The notes below the pieces were generated by a model that saw nothing but the letters and a program-made list of their open reading frames with translations, was not told the origin of the DNA and did not search any database. DNA of 64,000 bases from Candidatus Uhrbacteria bacterium (lineage in GTDB: Bacteria; Patescibacteriota; Patescibacteriia; 2-12-FULL-60-25). Positions 19,401-25,771 of the stretch are shown here, one piece after another; position 1 is the stretch's first letter; each line of letters opens with the position of its first letter. Location: positions 1 to 64,000 of the forward strand of contig JADZEJ010000007.1 of the NCBI GenBank assembly GCA_020850575.1, given 5' to 3'. The translations under genes were made by a program, and so were the position numbers.

Positions 19401-21028
19401 ATTTCAGTTCCTGGAATGCCGGTATTTGGTTTTAATGCACACAACCCAGGATGAACGGTGTCATCAACAACAAAATCAAGAATCTTTGGACCGATAGCAT
19501 CATCAGTTGAATCGACTAAACCGCTTGAAACATTTTTAATTTGAATTGGACCATTTCCGGCGCCTTCAGGAACTGCAACGACAACTTGAGTATTTCCCCA
19601 GTTTCCTGTATCGGAAACGCATTGCAATGGAGCTTTAGCGATTTTATCATCACTTGCATCACTCGGATTTCCTAAAAAGACAACTTCACCTTCAGTAAAC
19701 CCGAAATTTGTTCCCTTAATAGTAACAAAAGTACCAGGTTTTCCGTTTATCGGATCAATCGAACTGATAACCGGGTGTGCCACACAAATAGATCCCTGAC
19801 AAAAACCAGAAGAACACTCAAAGTTTTGACTACAGCTCCCACCGGAACAAGCACCGCAATAATCCGATGATTGCGGATCTCCACCACAATCCAAGCCAGT
19901 TTCTCCTTCATCTTGTTGACCATTAAAACAATGTTCCGAACGAATAACTACCGTGACCGGACTGCTGGTCGACGTATTAGCATCGATATCATGTGCCACC
20001 GCTGACAATGTATGTTCTCCAAAATTTGTTCCTGCCGTGTCCCAATCAGTTTTTCCGTTAAACGACATTGGAGTTCCTGAAGCGGCATCAATACCAATCT
20101 TACCCGCTGCATCGTAAAATTCAATCAATGAAACTCCAGAATCATCCGTTGCCGCAGCCTGAATCAACTGAATCGAATTAACCGAAACTGACATCCCTGA
20201 AAAGGGATACGTCAACGTAACGTTTGGAGCTTGAACATCAACAACATTCCCCGTTGTAAATGTCGCTGTACATGGAGAAGAAGCCGAACAAATCAAACTT
20301 TGACCTGATAAAGATTTAACCGCTGTAGGAATCGTTACGGTAAATGTTTGATCCGCATCGAAACATTTGCGACTTTGATTTGGTGCAGGGCAAGCTGCCT
20401 CAGGTGTAAATGTAACCAAGGCTCCGTTCGTCTGAAGTGTTCCGGGTACATTCGTTCCGTCAACGGTTTTTATGTTGATTCCACTGACAGTCTGATCATC
20501 GACTGGTTTAGTGAACAACATTTTAATTTCAACATTCCGTATAGAAACCGTTCCTTTCGGAGAGATAGCTTGAACCTGAAATCGTGCTGAACTTGAACCA
20601 CCGCCAAAACCGCCACCAAAACCTGAGTCACCGCCAAAACCACCGCCGCCATCACCTGATGTAGCGCCAAGCAAACGCTCAATAACAAACTTAGTGATTG
20701 CCCACGCCGATAAAATAATAATTAGACCAATAATTGCATTTCGAAGAATCTGTTTTGCGCGGCTAATCTGATCCTCTTTTCCTCCGGAAGTCATCCACAA
20801 AAATCCAGCATACAAAATTAAACAAACTAAAATAATCCCAATTAGTCCAAGCGCAATATTAATAATACGAACAACGATCAATCGTGGGTCAGTACTTGGT
20901 AATTTAATTGTTTGACCCACTTCCTCAAGTCCGGTAGTAACCTGTGCTTGTACAGGCAAAGCTGAAACGCTCAATCCGCCAAACAATGGAAGAGCGAGTG
21001 CGATAAGGAGAAGAAAGCGACGGAGCAT
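10460..21028 (-). CDS. Giant Cys-rich surface protein with VirB2/TrbC-like N-terminus, 3522 aa
   Basis: Residues 1-28 are a signal peptide. Residues 51-78 and 97-118 are two membrane helices joined by a short charged loop (WMTSGGKEDQ), a layout like VirB2/TrbC pilins. A Gly-rich linker (about 121-146) leads to a huge ectodomain. In order it holds an SbsA/Big_5-like Ig domain (about 150-260), a further Ig-like domain (about 265-365) and a small Cys-rich module. Four IPT/TIG-like repeats (about 420-810) and more Big_5-like domains follow. Many Cys-rich modules of the CGNG-x-EPGE-x-CDDGN-SGDGCS type resemble DUF4215 (near 1500, 1600 and 2840). A carboxypeptidase-regulatory-like domain (about 3085-3190) precedes a final domain. 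The Cys content implies extracellular disulfides. Likely role: adhesion or surface structure; inference. Confidence 0.93.
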   Translation of the reverse strand: MLRRFLLLIALALPLFGGLSVSALPVQAQVTTGLEEVGQTIKLPSTDPRLIVVRIINIALGLIGIILVCLILYAGFLWMTSGGKEDQISRAKQILRNAIIGLIIILSAWAITKFVIERLLGATSGDGGGGFGGDSGFGGGFGGGSSSARFQVQAISPKGTVSIRNVEIKMLFTKPVDDQTVSGINIKTVDGTNVPGTLQTNGALVTFTPEAACPAPNQSRKCFDADQTFTVTIPTAVKSLSGQSLICSASSPCTATFTTGNVVDVQAPNVTLTYPFSGMSVSVNSIQLIQAAATDDSGVSLIEFYDAAGKIGIDAASGTPMSFNGKTDWDTAGTNFGEHTLSAVAHDIDANTSTSSPVTVVIRSEHCFNGQQDEGETGLDCGGDPQSSDYCGACSGGSCSQNFECSSGFCQGSICVAHPVISSIDPINGKPGTFVTIKGTNFGFTEGEVVFLGNPSDASDDKIAKAPLQCVSDTGNWGNTQVVVAVPEGAGNGPIQIKNVSSGLVDSTDDAIGPKILDFVVDDTVHPGLCALKPNTGIPGTEIEARGLDFGTTAAKVVFGKLELTNVIQWTTSAVRFKSPVTNSGIQSVTIKTSAGESNPVDFLVIDKNLGAPPVIASLSPDAGPKQEYVTILGKNFGYSKGFVLFTDPVQQLEAIGDTSFPAACANGFWRDDSVIIKVPQLFKNSQVMGNGVYKVSLRRADNALSNSMDFTIQDGNPKPGICSLNPAIGPEKTTVKIEGERLGTEKPLVFFSAAKGETVQSVVEDNFTDLVTNTIVPKFAITGSMSVKVQGQESNKVNFQVLNCNQAPGICGPEDSFQCCPTGACRPASESCGVASLSAQYAWQASTGIIPIAPRVIEECRPDLDPTPYPSPSPWMGRAGGDQAPTDSAIQVRFSRVLNASTVVSSNFLLLKCTGTGSDACATTESVPYSGLNLIHAGNTQDIVKFNKNTALEKDTTYLVQILANVKANGPDGAMMEVRKECGVTATKADIGYCFRFKTRNSDEPSKIHDVNLAPNPYEMHDVGETTNYLASPVNSDDKCIYVECSTKQWSWYTGSSEASEDNRASISKNPNQNLQGCVQQGVALKETGDVPVDVNAKLLQSSPVVGTAKLFVRFLPPRVLAYGPNCDLACTNALIWANFSTTLDLSSVTTLGNIVVHRCLNEQCNPADFTAPIALKAVSLVAPSGDTKLRRIEIEPQVVMTPGAFYHVLLRGGAGQSNGIKGLNGVPMDGLNTADGFAWKFRVKQEPDAYCVADRVEVVPEEKFESRVGTSQLFNATPYGVTDACSATGQALVQTTQATWNVTDPKVATLWKKGNVNTGGVLPEGCSGSCLLAGAPLSIKDKTAVCGNGTIETTNTAYCKNGKTPAGDACFLLAAGANGGEECEPGVGILGAKCDSTSCLILADPGSSTCGNGIVDPQKGEECDYGPTCVGASLPTNGAPAVPEFATCLLQTQKDACIAAGGECKLRQFRGCSESCKHLGALAGLSSCGNYDVLGDGKDCDDGNSVSGDGCSAMCLHEGSKSKSVLYAVCGNLKLEPGEACEATGVDAQNNAIFPAGCNVKTCLHTGVAFCTSVGQLNCCGNSVPNEPGKDCDDGNSVSGDGCSEACLYEGSSPYYVDAFGKPAPSFCSDGIKARGEQCEAIQSGDSFIDRTQLASIVGDAETDSNGLMKTDITANVESKDGKAVYGLQCGFTDEASCEAGFGLDDVGCCRPRPSVVTPYPPKNAINVCRNVLISGAFNEEMRAAVAISNFEITEDVGVSADCPQGTSEVLVLKSYKADFWGGMQKRWDSFVAWLTGEPVYAEKWCKGGVTGQLKSAGDKDSKLFTFTLDQALKPNTQYRVRFFGDQDLTDNSDKKNRQGVMTAKGVVQKFESFSNGELTWTFKTGNQVCAVNQVEIRDTTSPNDHPFLFVNPNYEVETRAFQANAQSIQNGQAIPLSPVQGYDWKWDHWTSSAESKKIVMLATDLGLDKIQSTSDATFVSGKINGTSILTARMKVENDTINTPSSKDLAIEGVAPVSVLACQNPWPALNGVATAPFRDMANSPSKADLSNASQLVGDPFASPMNFLMMYCRDDGSATTDSDDLPAMDITFVPKTFNDVNKGIIRQYLLTYPDSVPGLKQDGIGIRVYQNPLHLSPEEWYAAQGFSSEDIELSLVDGYPALIDGNTIYIAISNRPGVESKIYSNIFVFSFNPNAEKTTQVIAKQLLESMTFNINVLQQGNVCLNEATNDLFAKPEFNDGRPIRCNTDWDCLTFGNETVSCESQKAKLARDTIRIGDFFRMAKNLEKGKIDISVNYPSLKTGTFLPGQTNSLWSSWTSEMGGILGGAVDPINRMIACGRCEKSISTPCSSNADCPTNEACRGGRIDSSNQFVFDDNVDPASCWNKTEGSFSCPRIGALPSSVSRLYMYRALNTGKQYELGAEFEIPPTNVNSWWDMPLPNADYRCFTEDAARGRICAGEGLAGDKSCRVCSNPLNCFKCVKSGVECAPSDATACSTVAGDSCGEVPTVSGVCQKTGGNFKYSDICKNTLFGQTGVCGDGIVQQGEVCEIGQTKQTTESCPANQSKLQICSSTCQGYQDDPKNPSCTDVVQCGNGKIDRVCTWTEPGSPINQSCVNDQGCVYKKTINSDPVTIQGSCVAKEVCDDGVLNGSYAHCNPSCSGYDKFCGNGKIEPGELCDEGSKNGVWNESCALDCKGPGPKCGDKQVNANEQCDGNSQTDPSAICSSGMPGKLCQTDADCSVPGSAGTCGGGQSIVVTPANKYSVVPGPMYQSCVGKTVTDQLGAVRDTQHVRGCADPSAANKCQYLDWSPCVAIGSCGDGILDEGEKCDDGNTNNNDSCTNICQQNSCGDGYVNSGVEECDNGADNGKVKCNAEYGSSCLDCNNSCKLLAAQGGFCGDGIKNGSEQCDGNTPVVQAGNCPAGTPDYLCEAIFPTVCMNQPCLDSKVQSVSCLALGYDFSSNPRNPRIIGPATPPEGVEISSEYKSSSCGPLVGMTWPVFQMYKECAGLSCKKMIVPGTVPPHEAFMNVWDSSNIPLTSGDFWKCVAQKGPKYNISVKSDDNVQKPMCGLSCSFSGCGKCSDSSGSGVIKGYVYDAVYQQVVPNARVSLMSKGIKVDEMYTNEDGYFTFGVLNTRSECNTYRLVIDMYQDNPCTDVSVNKGGGTANCRRQVNSPYTYPLTIDEGVLGGYFPFTSETFSVNTFDEVFHANQAEPAHVNIFPRPAYGDAYAAVFWKNGFIPSFFSLHTILPKTYAFSLPVDDAGQGYCSFSSDPNGKCNNKLRSQLCSYDNRPDGFSACSRDINPRAIGYWDRTQLPFTRMICIHPPGDRTFGWNYSSSEGGSINDCPIEGTTACLMNCTQENKKTGQQCKDFCGLGINSLGESNIFLKGQRIGQSNCSELPQWESCYGKNPPFTSFINYKQFSINNPTNEPIRFVWQGDGSEATSLAKQGGVVYLATADLLTKVTPVSSVTGALHIADLNPSTGNFEVINQNKGADMHTQGQACYSYAYQCNQYSTPELQKLNW

Positions 21029-21040
21029 GAAGGTAAATAA

Positions 21041-22903
21041 TTACGGATGAAGCAAAGTTTTACACTCACCTTTAGTAGCCTGACTATTACAACAATTAGG
21101 ACCCTGGGTCAGCATGTCTGAATAATCCAAAGACCCACACTTTGCCGCAGGGTTAAAACAGTTTTGATAAACATCTTGAACACCGTGAAACACATATGGA
21201 TCGTAAAAATTTAAATCTTGAAAAGTTTTACCAGATGGCAGAAAAACACGATGTTGAATAAATGCACCAGACTTTGGAGGATCAACCGCATTCGGCTGTT
21301 TCGGATCAAAGGTAGTCCCATCTTGATTTAATAAACTCATAGCCACAGTCCACCAAAAAGAATCAACTCTTGTCTCGTCTTTTCCATGTGCATCAAGCAT
21401 AATCGTTTGCGTATTCAATGACGACGAACGTAAACGAGTATCAAACTTTACTTCAAACGGTAAATCAAGCGGTATATTTGAATTCAAACCAGTTTGTGGA
21501 TCGGAACTAGGAATTGTTGCCTCGATCCGTGGTGGTGTCAGTTTGACATCACCAGTTGTTCCAAATTGCCACGAATAATTATCTCCTGGCGGACCTTCCG
21601 CTTTTCCGTCCTTACTACCATCTAAAGAGTTCCCTGCCACACTCACAATTCCATTGTACCCATTACTTGTTAACTCAGCTTGAGGACTATCCGCATTCGC
21701 CAAAGTCGCTGCTTTTGCGACAACTTGTATTGAAGAATCTCCCGGTAAACAAAATACTTCTTGAGCGCATGAATTCGTTCCACATTTTTCTTCTGTTGTA
21801 AATTCAACTGTTCGATATTGATTTGAAATCACAAATGAACCGGCAACCGCACCTGGAGTCCCACCTCCTGCCGAGGTTGATAAAATTTCAATATTTGAAA
21901 AACCATCAGCTGTTTTACCGCTCACTGCCGTCGGATCCATTGCTTTGTCAAAAGTAATTTGAATCACAACATTACGGGCATATAAACCAGCTTGAACCGG
22001 AACGACATCAACGACCTTAGGAGGAACTAAATCAACAACAGTCGAAACTTCAAATGGCCAAATATAACCTGAAGTGAACGCTCCGGAAAACGCAGCTCCG
22101 CCATTCATTTTTTGGATACCAAACGTCCCACCCTTCAATTCAACAGTATATCCGGTTTTCTTTATCGGATTTCCTAAATATTCAACAGGTCGAATAACAA
22201 AAGTTTTTAAATCATCTAAAAAAGTGACACGGGCTGTCGCACTCGTTAATTTCGCCGATTCACCAACAGTTGTTGGGTAAATCTTTATATTAGTATCATT
22301 CAATCCATGAGCGGTGTTACTCGTCGCATCCGTCCAACCTTCTATAAAAGATTCTGGTTTAATCGCTTCTTTAAATGTAATAATAATCGACGTATTCCGA
22401 GGAACATCTGTTGCATTTCGCATTGGTAAATGTGATTCGATAATTCCACCACCTAATGAACCAGAACTCAAAACCAAGCCGCCTGGCTTTGTCCTATAGT
22501 TTCCATTACCACTGCTCCCTCCTCCAAAAAAACTCTGTCCATTTAATAAACCGAAAATAAAATTAGTAATTGCAAAAGCTGATGCAGTAATCAAAAGACC
22601 AATAACGGCTTGTCGAATAGTATCTTTTGATTTCTGCACTTGCTTATCATCTCCAGCTGCCGTCATCCATAAATATCCGGCATACAACATTAAGATCAAA
22701 AAAATGACCCCAAGAAAACCTAAAAAGATATACACGATACGACTAATGATAGTCACTAAATCGGTATTTCCAACTCCTGCCGCTTCAGCAACAATTTGTG
22801 CATTATTTTGTGCATCAGCAACCGACTGCGCCGAAACAGTCGAAACCATAAAACTAAATCCCAAAATAGGGATCATGAAAAGGGACAAAAGAATATTCCG
22901 CAT
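21041..22903 (-). CDS. VirB2/TrbC-like two-helix protein with SbsA Ig-like domains, 620 aa
   Basis: Start at the ATG at 22901-22903, giving a normal signal peptide (MRNILLSLFMIPILGFSFM...). An upstream TTG adds only five residues. After the signal peptide come two membrane helices around LYAGYLWMTAAGDDKQ, nearly the same arrangement as in the 3522-residue protein next to it. A Gly/Ser linker follows, then at least three SbsA/Big_5-like Ig domains (phrases such as IIITFKEAIKPESF, VIQITFDKAMDPTAV and PFEVKFDTRLRSSS mark their edge strands). A Cys-containing C-terminal segment has CGSLDYSDM. It is 12 bp upstream of the giant gene, so the two paralogues are probably co-expressed and may form one assembly. 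Confidence 0.9.
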   Translation of the reverse strand: MRNILLSLFMIPILGFSFMVSTVSAQSVADAQNNAQIVAEAAGVGNTDLVTIISRIVYIFLGFLGVIFLILMLYAGYLWMTAAGDDKQVQKSKDTIRQAVIGLLITASAFAITNFIFGLLNGQSFFGGGSSGNGNYRTKPGGLVLSSGSLGGGIIESHLPMRNATDVPRNTSIIITFKEAIKPESFIEGWTDATSNTAHGLNDTNIKIYPTTVGESAKLTSATARVTFLDDLKTFVIRPVEYLGNPIKKTGYTVELKGGTFGIQKMNGGAAFSGAFTSGYIWPFEVSTVVDLVPPKVVDVVPVQAGLYARNVVIQITFDKAMDPTAVSGKTADGFSNIEILSTSAGGGTPGAVAGSFVISNQYRTVEFTTEEKCGTNSCAQEVFCLPGDSSIQVVAKAATLANADSPQAELTSNGYNGIVSVAGNSLDGSKDGKAEGPPGDNYSWQFGTTGDVKLTPPRIEATIPSSDPQTGLNSNIPLDLPFEVKFDTRLRSSSLNTQTIMLDAHGKDETRVDSFWWTVAMSLLNQDGTTFDPKQPNAVDPPKSGAFIQHRVFLPSGKTFQDLNFYDPYVFHGVQDVYQNCFNPAAKCGSLDYSDMLTQGPNCCNSQATKGECKTLLHP

Positions 22904-22956
22904 GTTGGTAACACGCAAGATGCGTATGAAATAAGTATATACTAAAAATCACTCTC

Positions 22957-23403
22957 TTACGAGAGCAACTTCTTAAGAAGTTCTCTTACCTGAACTCCGT
23001 CGGCACCACCACCAATTTTTTTCATTGCAAGTCCCATCGCTTTTCCCATATCCTTAATCTGAGTAATTCCACTTTCCGTAATTGCTTCACGAATAATAGC
23101 TTCAATCTGTTCTTCACTCATCGCTGGTGGTAGATACTTCTCCAAAAGTTCAATTTCTAAACGCTGTTTATCCGCAAGATCAATTCGTCCGGCTCGTTCA
23201 AAATCTTGCAACGCATCCTTATATTGTTTAATCATGGTACGTAAAACTGCCTGAACATCTTCTTCAGTCAATTCTTTGCCCATCGCATCAATTTGTTTAT
23301 TTTTTATAGCCGTTCGCGCCATACGAATAGTCGAAAGAGCTGATTCATTCTTCGCCTTCATTGCTTCTTTAAAATCAGTCTCTAATTGTTCAAGCGTCTT
23401 CAT
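22957..23403 (-). CDS. yqeY: GatB/YqeY-domain protein
   Basis: A 148-residue, all-helical protein matching the stand-alone YqeY family throughout: an N-terminal TDFKEAMKAKN segment, the central LRTMIKQYKDALQDFERAGR and ELLEKYLPPAMSEEQ, and the C-terminal KDMGKAMGLAMKKIGGGADGVQVRELL. The family shares its C-terminal fold with the tail domain of GatB, which binds tRNA. Its own function is not settled. It follows rpsU, the usual pairing in many bacteria, but a hairpin terminator sits between them, so it would rely on readthrough or its own start. Confidence 0.95.
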   Translation of the reverse strand: MKTLEQLETDFKEAMKAKNESALSTIRMARTAIKNKQIDAMGKELTEEDVQAVLRTMIKQYKDALQDFERAGRIDLADKQRLEIELLEKYLPPAMSEEQIEAIIREAITESGITQIKDMGKAMGLAMKKIGGGADGVQVRELLKKLLS

Positions 23404-23421
23404 AATGTTTTTTATAGTTTA

Positions 23422-23448
23422 TCAAAAAAGCCTCCCGTTTGGGAAGCT
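23422..23448 (-). terminator. Terminator after rpsU
   Basis: On the minus strand an 8-bp stem AGCTTCCC/GGGAGGCT (one G-T pair, loop AAAC) is followed by TTTTTTG, immediately after the rpsU stop. It separates rpsU from yqeY. Confidence 0.85.
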
Positions 23449-23453
23449 CTTTA

Positions 23454-23690
23454 TTACCGACGTGAACGAACCTCATCTTTTAATTGTCCTGTTTTAAGTT
23501 GATACTCGTATTCAGAACGCTTAGCAACACGGAACAAGGCACTTTCGCGACGCTTGTTACGACTTCCATCCTTTTTCAAGAAACGAATTTTTTTCGCTTG
23601 TAAGACTTTTCCACTCGCTTGAACACGACGTTGAAAACGACGGAGCAAGGCATCGAACGTCTCACCTTTTTTACGTTTTACTTCTGCCAT
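23454..23690 (-). CDS. rpsU: 30S ribosomal protein bS21
   Basis: A 78-residue, very basic protein of the small subunit that contacts the 3' end of 16S rRNA near the anti-Shine-Dalgarno region. The family core FDALLRRFQRRVQASG is at residues 12-27, followed by a Lys/Arg-rich helix. The C-terminal tail KTGQLKDEVRSRR is somewhat longer than in E. coli (71 aa). It has a consensus promoter, a 5' leader with a CTCCT/AGGAG hairpin and a strong terminator, so it forms a single-gene unit with potential leader-level control. Confidence 0.96.
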   Translation of the reverse strand: MAEVKRKKGETFDALLRRFQRRVQASGKVLQAKKIRFLKKDGSRNKRRESALFRVAKRSEYEYQLKTGQLKDEVRSRR

Positions 23691-23704
23691 AAGAAATGAT
23701 TAAA

Positions 23705-23748
23705 CCACCTTTCCTTCAAGATTTGTTCTCCTTAAAAGGAGTTCGACA
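23705..23748 (-). promoter_or_regulatory. rpsU leader: CTCCT/AGGAG hairpin and AAGGTGG
   Basis: The predicted transcript starts near 23748. Within the next bases CTCCT (rc of 23737-23741) can pair with AGGAG (rc of 23728-23732) across a 4-nt loop. Further on, AAGGTGG (rc of 23705-23711) lies 14 nt before the ATG. Both AGGAG and AAGGTGG could pair with the 16S 3' end. Few other genes in the window show such motifs. Confidence 0.45.
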
Positions 23749-23754
23749 AAGAGG

Positions 23755-23783
23755 ACTATAAAGAAATTCGAAAGTAATGTCAA
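23755..23783 (-). promoter_or_regulatory. Consensus sigma-70-type promoter of rpsU
   Basis: TTGACA (23778-23783) and TATAGT (23755-23760) on the minus strand are exactly 17 bp apart. The -35 box begins 3 bp past the hisS stop region. The predicted start is about 58 nt upstream of the rpsU ATG. Confidence 0.85.
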
Positions 23784-23786
23784 TAA

Positions 23787-25133
23787 TTACGCTTTATGTA
23801 GCTTTTTCTTGAGTTCATGAACAATCTTACGAACGTCAACAATCTCTTGTGTTCCAGAGTCCATATCACGCAAAACGGCTGTTCCATCTAAAACTTCTTT
23901 TTGACCAATTATGATTGCAAATTTAGCATGTCGACGATTAGCGATTTCCATCTGAGCCTTAATTGCATCTTTTGAAAAAGCTTCGCCTGCTTTGATACCA
24001 CCTTTACGCAAATCTTCAAATACTGCTAATGCACGTTTACGACCCTGATCACCCAATTGCGCGATAAATACATCAACATTCTGAGATACTTCAGGTTGCT
24101 GATCCTTAATAAGGTTAAAACAACGATCAAGACCAATACCAAAACCCGCCGAAGGTGTGGCACGTCCACCCAGTAATTCACTTAATCCATCAAAACGACC
24201 GCCTCCTCCAATCGCCGCTTGGGCAGCTTCCTGATCTGTCGAATTTGGAAAAATCTCAAATACCGTTTTCGTATAATAATCCAAACCACGAACTAAATGA
24301 GGATTCATTTGATACGGAATGCCCAATTCATCAAGATATTCAAGCACTCGCATAAAATGCGTCTTTGATTCTTCATCTAACCAATCAACAATCTGTGGAG
24401 CTTCAGTTTTTAATTCGGCCATACCGGGTTCTTTTGAATCCAATAAACGCATCGGATTCTTAAGCAAGCGCTTTTTATCTTCTTCAGATAATTTACTCTT
24501 TTTCGTTCTGAAATAGCTCACCAAAGCATTCTTATAATTTGCACGAGATTCAGGCGTACCGATCGAATTGACATGAACCACCGCATCAATGCCCATCTCT
24601 TTAATAAACAAATGAGCCATCAAAATCAGTTGCGCATCAACAATTGCATTTGCATCACCGATAACTTCACAGCCGAATGATTGAAACTGTCGATAACGCC
24701 CATGCTGCGGACGATCATGACGGAACATGGGTCCAACATAATACATCTTAACCGGTTGCGGTAAATTAAACATGCCATGCTGAATATACGCACGAATAAC
24801 CGGAGCAGTTCCTTCTGGACGTAAAGCGACATTTTCTTTACCGGAAGTTTCAAACGAATATAATTCTTTTTCAACAATATCTGTCATCTTACCCACACCA
24901 CGAATGAATAATGAGGTATCTTCGAGCATTGGAGTATCGATACGACCAAAACCATACGATTCAGAAATGGAACGCGCTAAATCACGCATTCGCTCCCAAA
25001 CTGGTTGATCGACCGGAAGAATATCCTTCATGCCTCGAACTAAATTAATAGGTTGAGGAGTTTTTTTCACCGCATTTCCAGTTGAAGAAGTAACTTTCTC
25101 CTTTGATTTTGTAACAGGTTTTTTGATTGGCAT
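23787..25133 (-). CDS. hisS: Histidyl-tRNA synthetase
   Basis: Class II synthetase charging tRNA-His with histidine. The 448-residue protein has a Lys/Thr-rich N-terminal extension of about 28 residues before the usual start of the fold (LVRGMKDILP). Motif 2 is seen as MFRHDRPQHGRYRQF, the histidine-specific motif as LVRGLDYYTKTVFE, and motif 3 as GFGIGLDR. The C-terminal anticodon-binding domain (about 345-440) contains VFIAQLGDQGRKRAL and FAIIIGQKEV. It lies 32 bp downstream of lepB on the same strand. The extension is removable if a later start is used, but no good internal ATG precedes the core except Met35. Confidence 0.97.
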   Translation of the reverse strand: MPIKKPVTKSKEKVTSSTGNAVKKTPQPINLVRGMKDILPVDQPVWERMRDLARSISESYGFGRIDTPMLEDTSLFIRGVGKMTDIVEKELYSFETSGKENVALRPEGTAPVIRAYIQHGMFNLPQPVKMYYVGPMFRHDRPQHGRYRQFQSFGCEVIGDANAIVDAQLILMAHLFIKEMGIDAVVHVNSIGTPESRANYKNALVSYFRTKKSKLSEEDKKRLLKNPMRLLDSKEPGMAELKTEAPQIVDWLDEESKTHFMRVLEYLDELGIPYQMNPHLVRGLDYYTKTVFEIFPNSTDQEAAQAAIGGGGRFDGLSELLGGRATPSAGFGIGLDRCFNLIKDQQPEVSQNVDVFIAQLGDQGRKRALAVFEDLRKGGIKAGEAFSKDAIKAQMEIANRRHAKFAIIIGQKEVLDGTAVLRDMDSGTQEIVDVRKIVHELKKKLHKA

Positions 25134-25165
25134 ACCACCATGGGTGTTAATAGATAAAGTTAAAA

Positions 25166-25762
25166 TTACAGAGATGGATAAGGCTTTGTTTCAAAATCGC
25201 GCCATCGATCAAGCGGCCAACCTCGGAGCCAAACACGACCAATAACATCACTTCGACGAATTGGACCAAAAATACGAGAATCAAGACTCACTCCTCGATT
25301 ATCACCTAACACATAATACTCATCCGCTTTCAAAGTTACATTGCGTGTATTTGCAGTAAAAGTATCTTTCTCCAAATATCCCGTTTCGTCCAATACAACT
25401 CCATTCGGATGTGTCGTATTAAAAACTTTAACCTGACCACCAGCGACTTCAACCGTTTCTCCCGGCAATCCAACAACACGCTTTATAAAGTACTGTTTTG
25501 GATCATTAGGATATCGAAACACGACGATATCCCCTCTCTGTGGCTCACGAAACCGATACGATAACTCATCTATAATAAGATATTCATGATCGTAAAAATT
25601 CGGCTCCATCGAGGCACCTTTAACATAAAAAGGTTGAACTAAAAAATACCGAATCGGGATGATAATCGCCAGAGAGATTGCAACGACCTGCACAAGCTCA
25701 AATAAAAAGCCGAGTACCGCCGCAGGTTTCCCTCTTATTGAGCTAAAAAATCGAGAAGACAT
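25166..25762 (-). CDS. lepB: Signal peptidase I
   Basis: Cleaves signal peptides of exported proteins at the outer face of the membrane. One N-terminal helix (about 20-43) precedes the catalytic Ser51 (GASMEPNF, box B). Lys94 lies in box D (YFIKRVVGLPGE), and box E appears as GDNRGVSLDSRIFG. At 198 residues it is the short single-anchor form. Its substrates should include the two signal-peptide proteins at 10460-22903 and the repeat protein at 60024. It lies 9 bp after the stop of the 415-residue membrane protein, so it is probably co-transcribed with it. Confidence 0.96.
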   Translation of the reverse strand: MSSRFFSSIRGKPAAVLGFLFELVQVVAISLAIIIPIRYFLVQPFYVKGASMEPNFYDHEYLIIDELSYRFREPQRGDIVVFRYPNDPKQYFIKRVVGLPGETVEVAGGQVKVFNTTHPNGVVLDETGYLEKDTFTANTRNVTLKADEYYVLGDNRGVSLDSRIFGPIRRSDVIGRVWLRGWPLDRWRDFETKPYPSL

Positions 25763-25771
25763 ACGTGTAGA

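Noticed and set aside
10460-21028. Frameshifted or fused set of several smaller genes
   Set aside because: The frame is open without interruption over 10.5 kb, and domain borders do not coincide with start codons or promoters.
22904-22918. TTG start for the 620-residue protein, five codons upstream
   Set aside because: The ATG at 22901-22903 gives a standard signal peptide start. The added residues contribute nothing recognisable.
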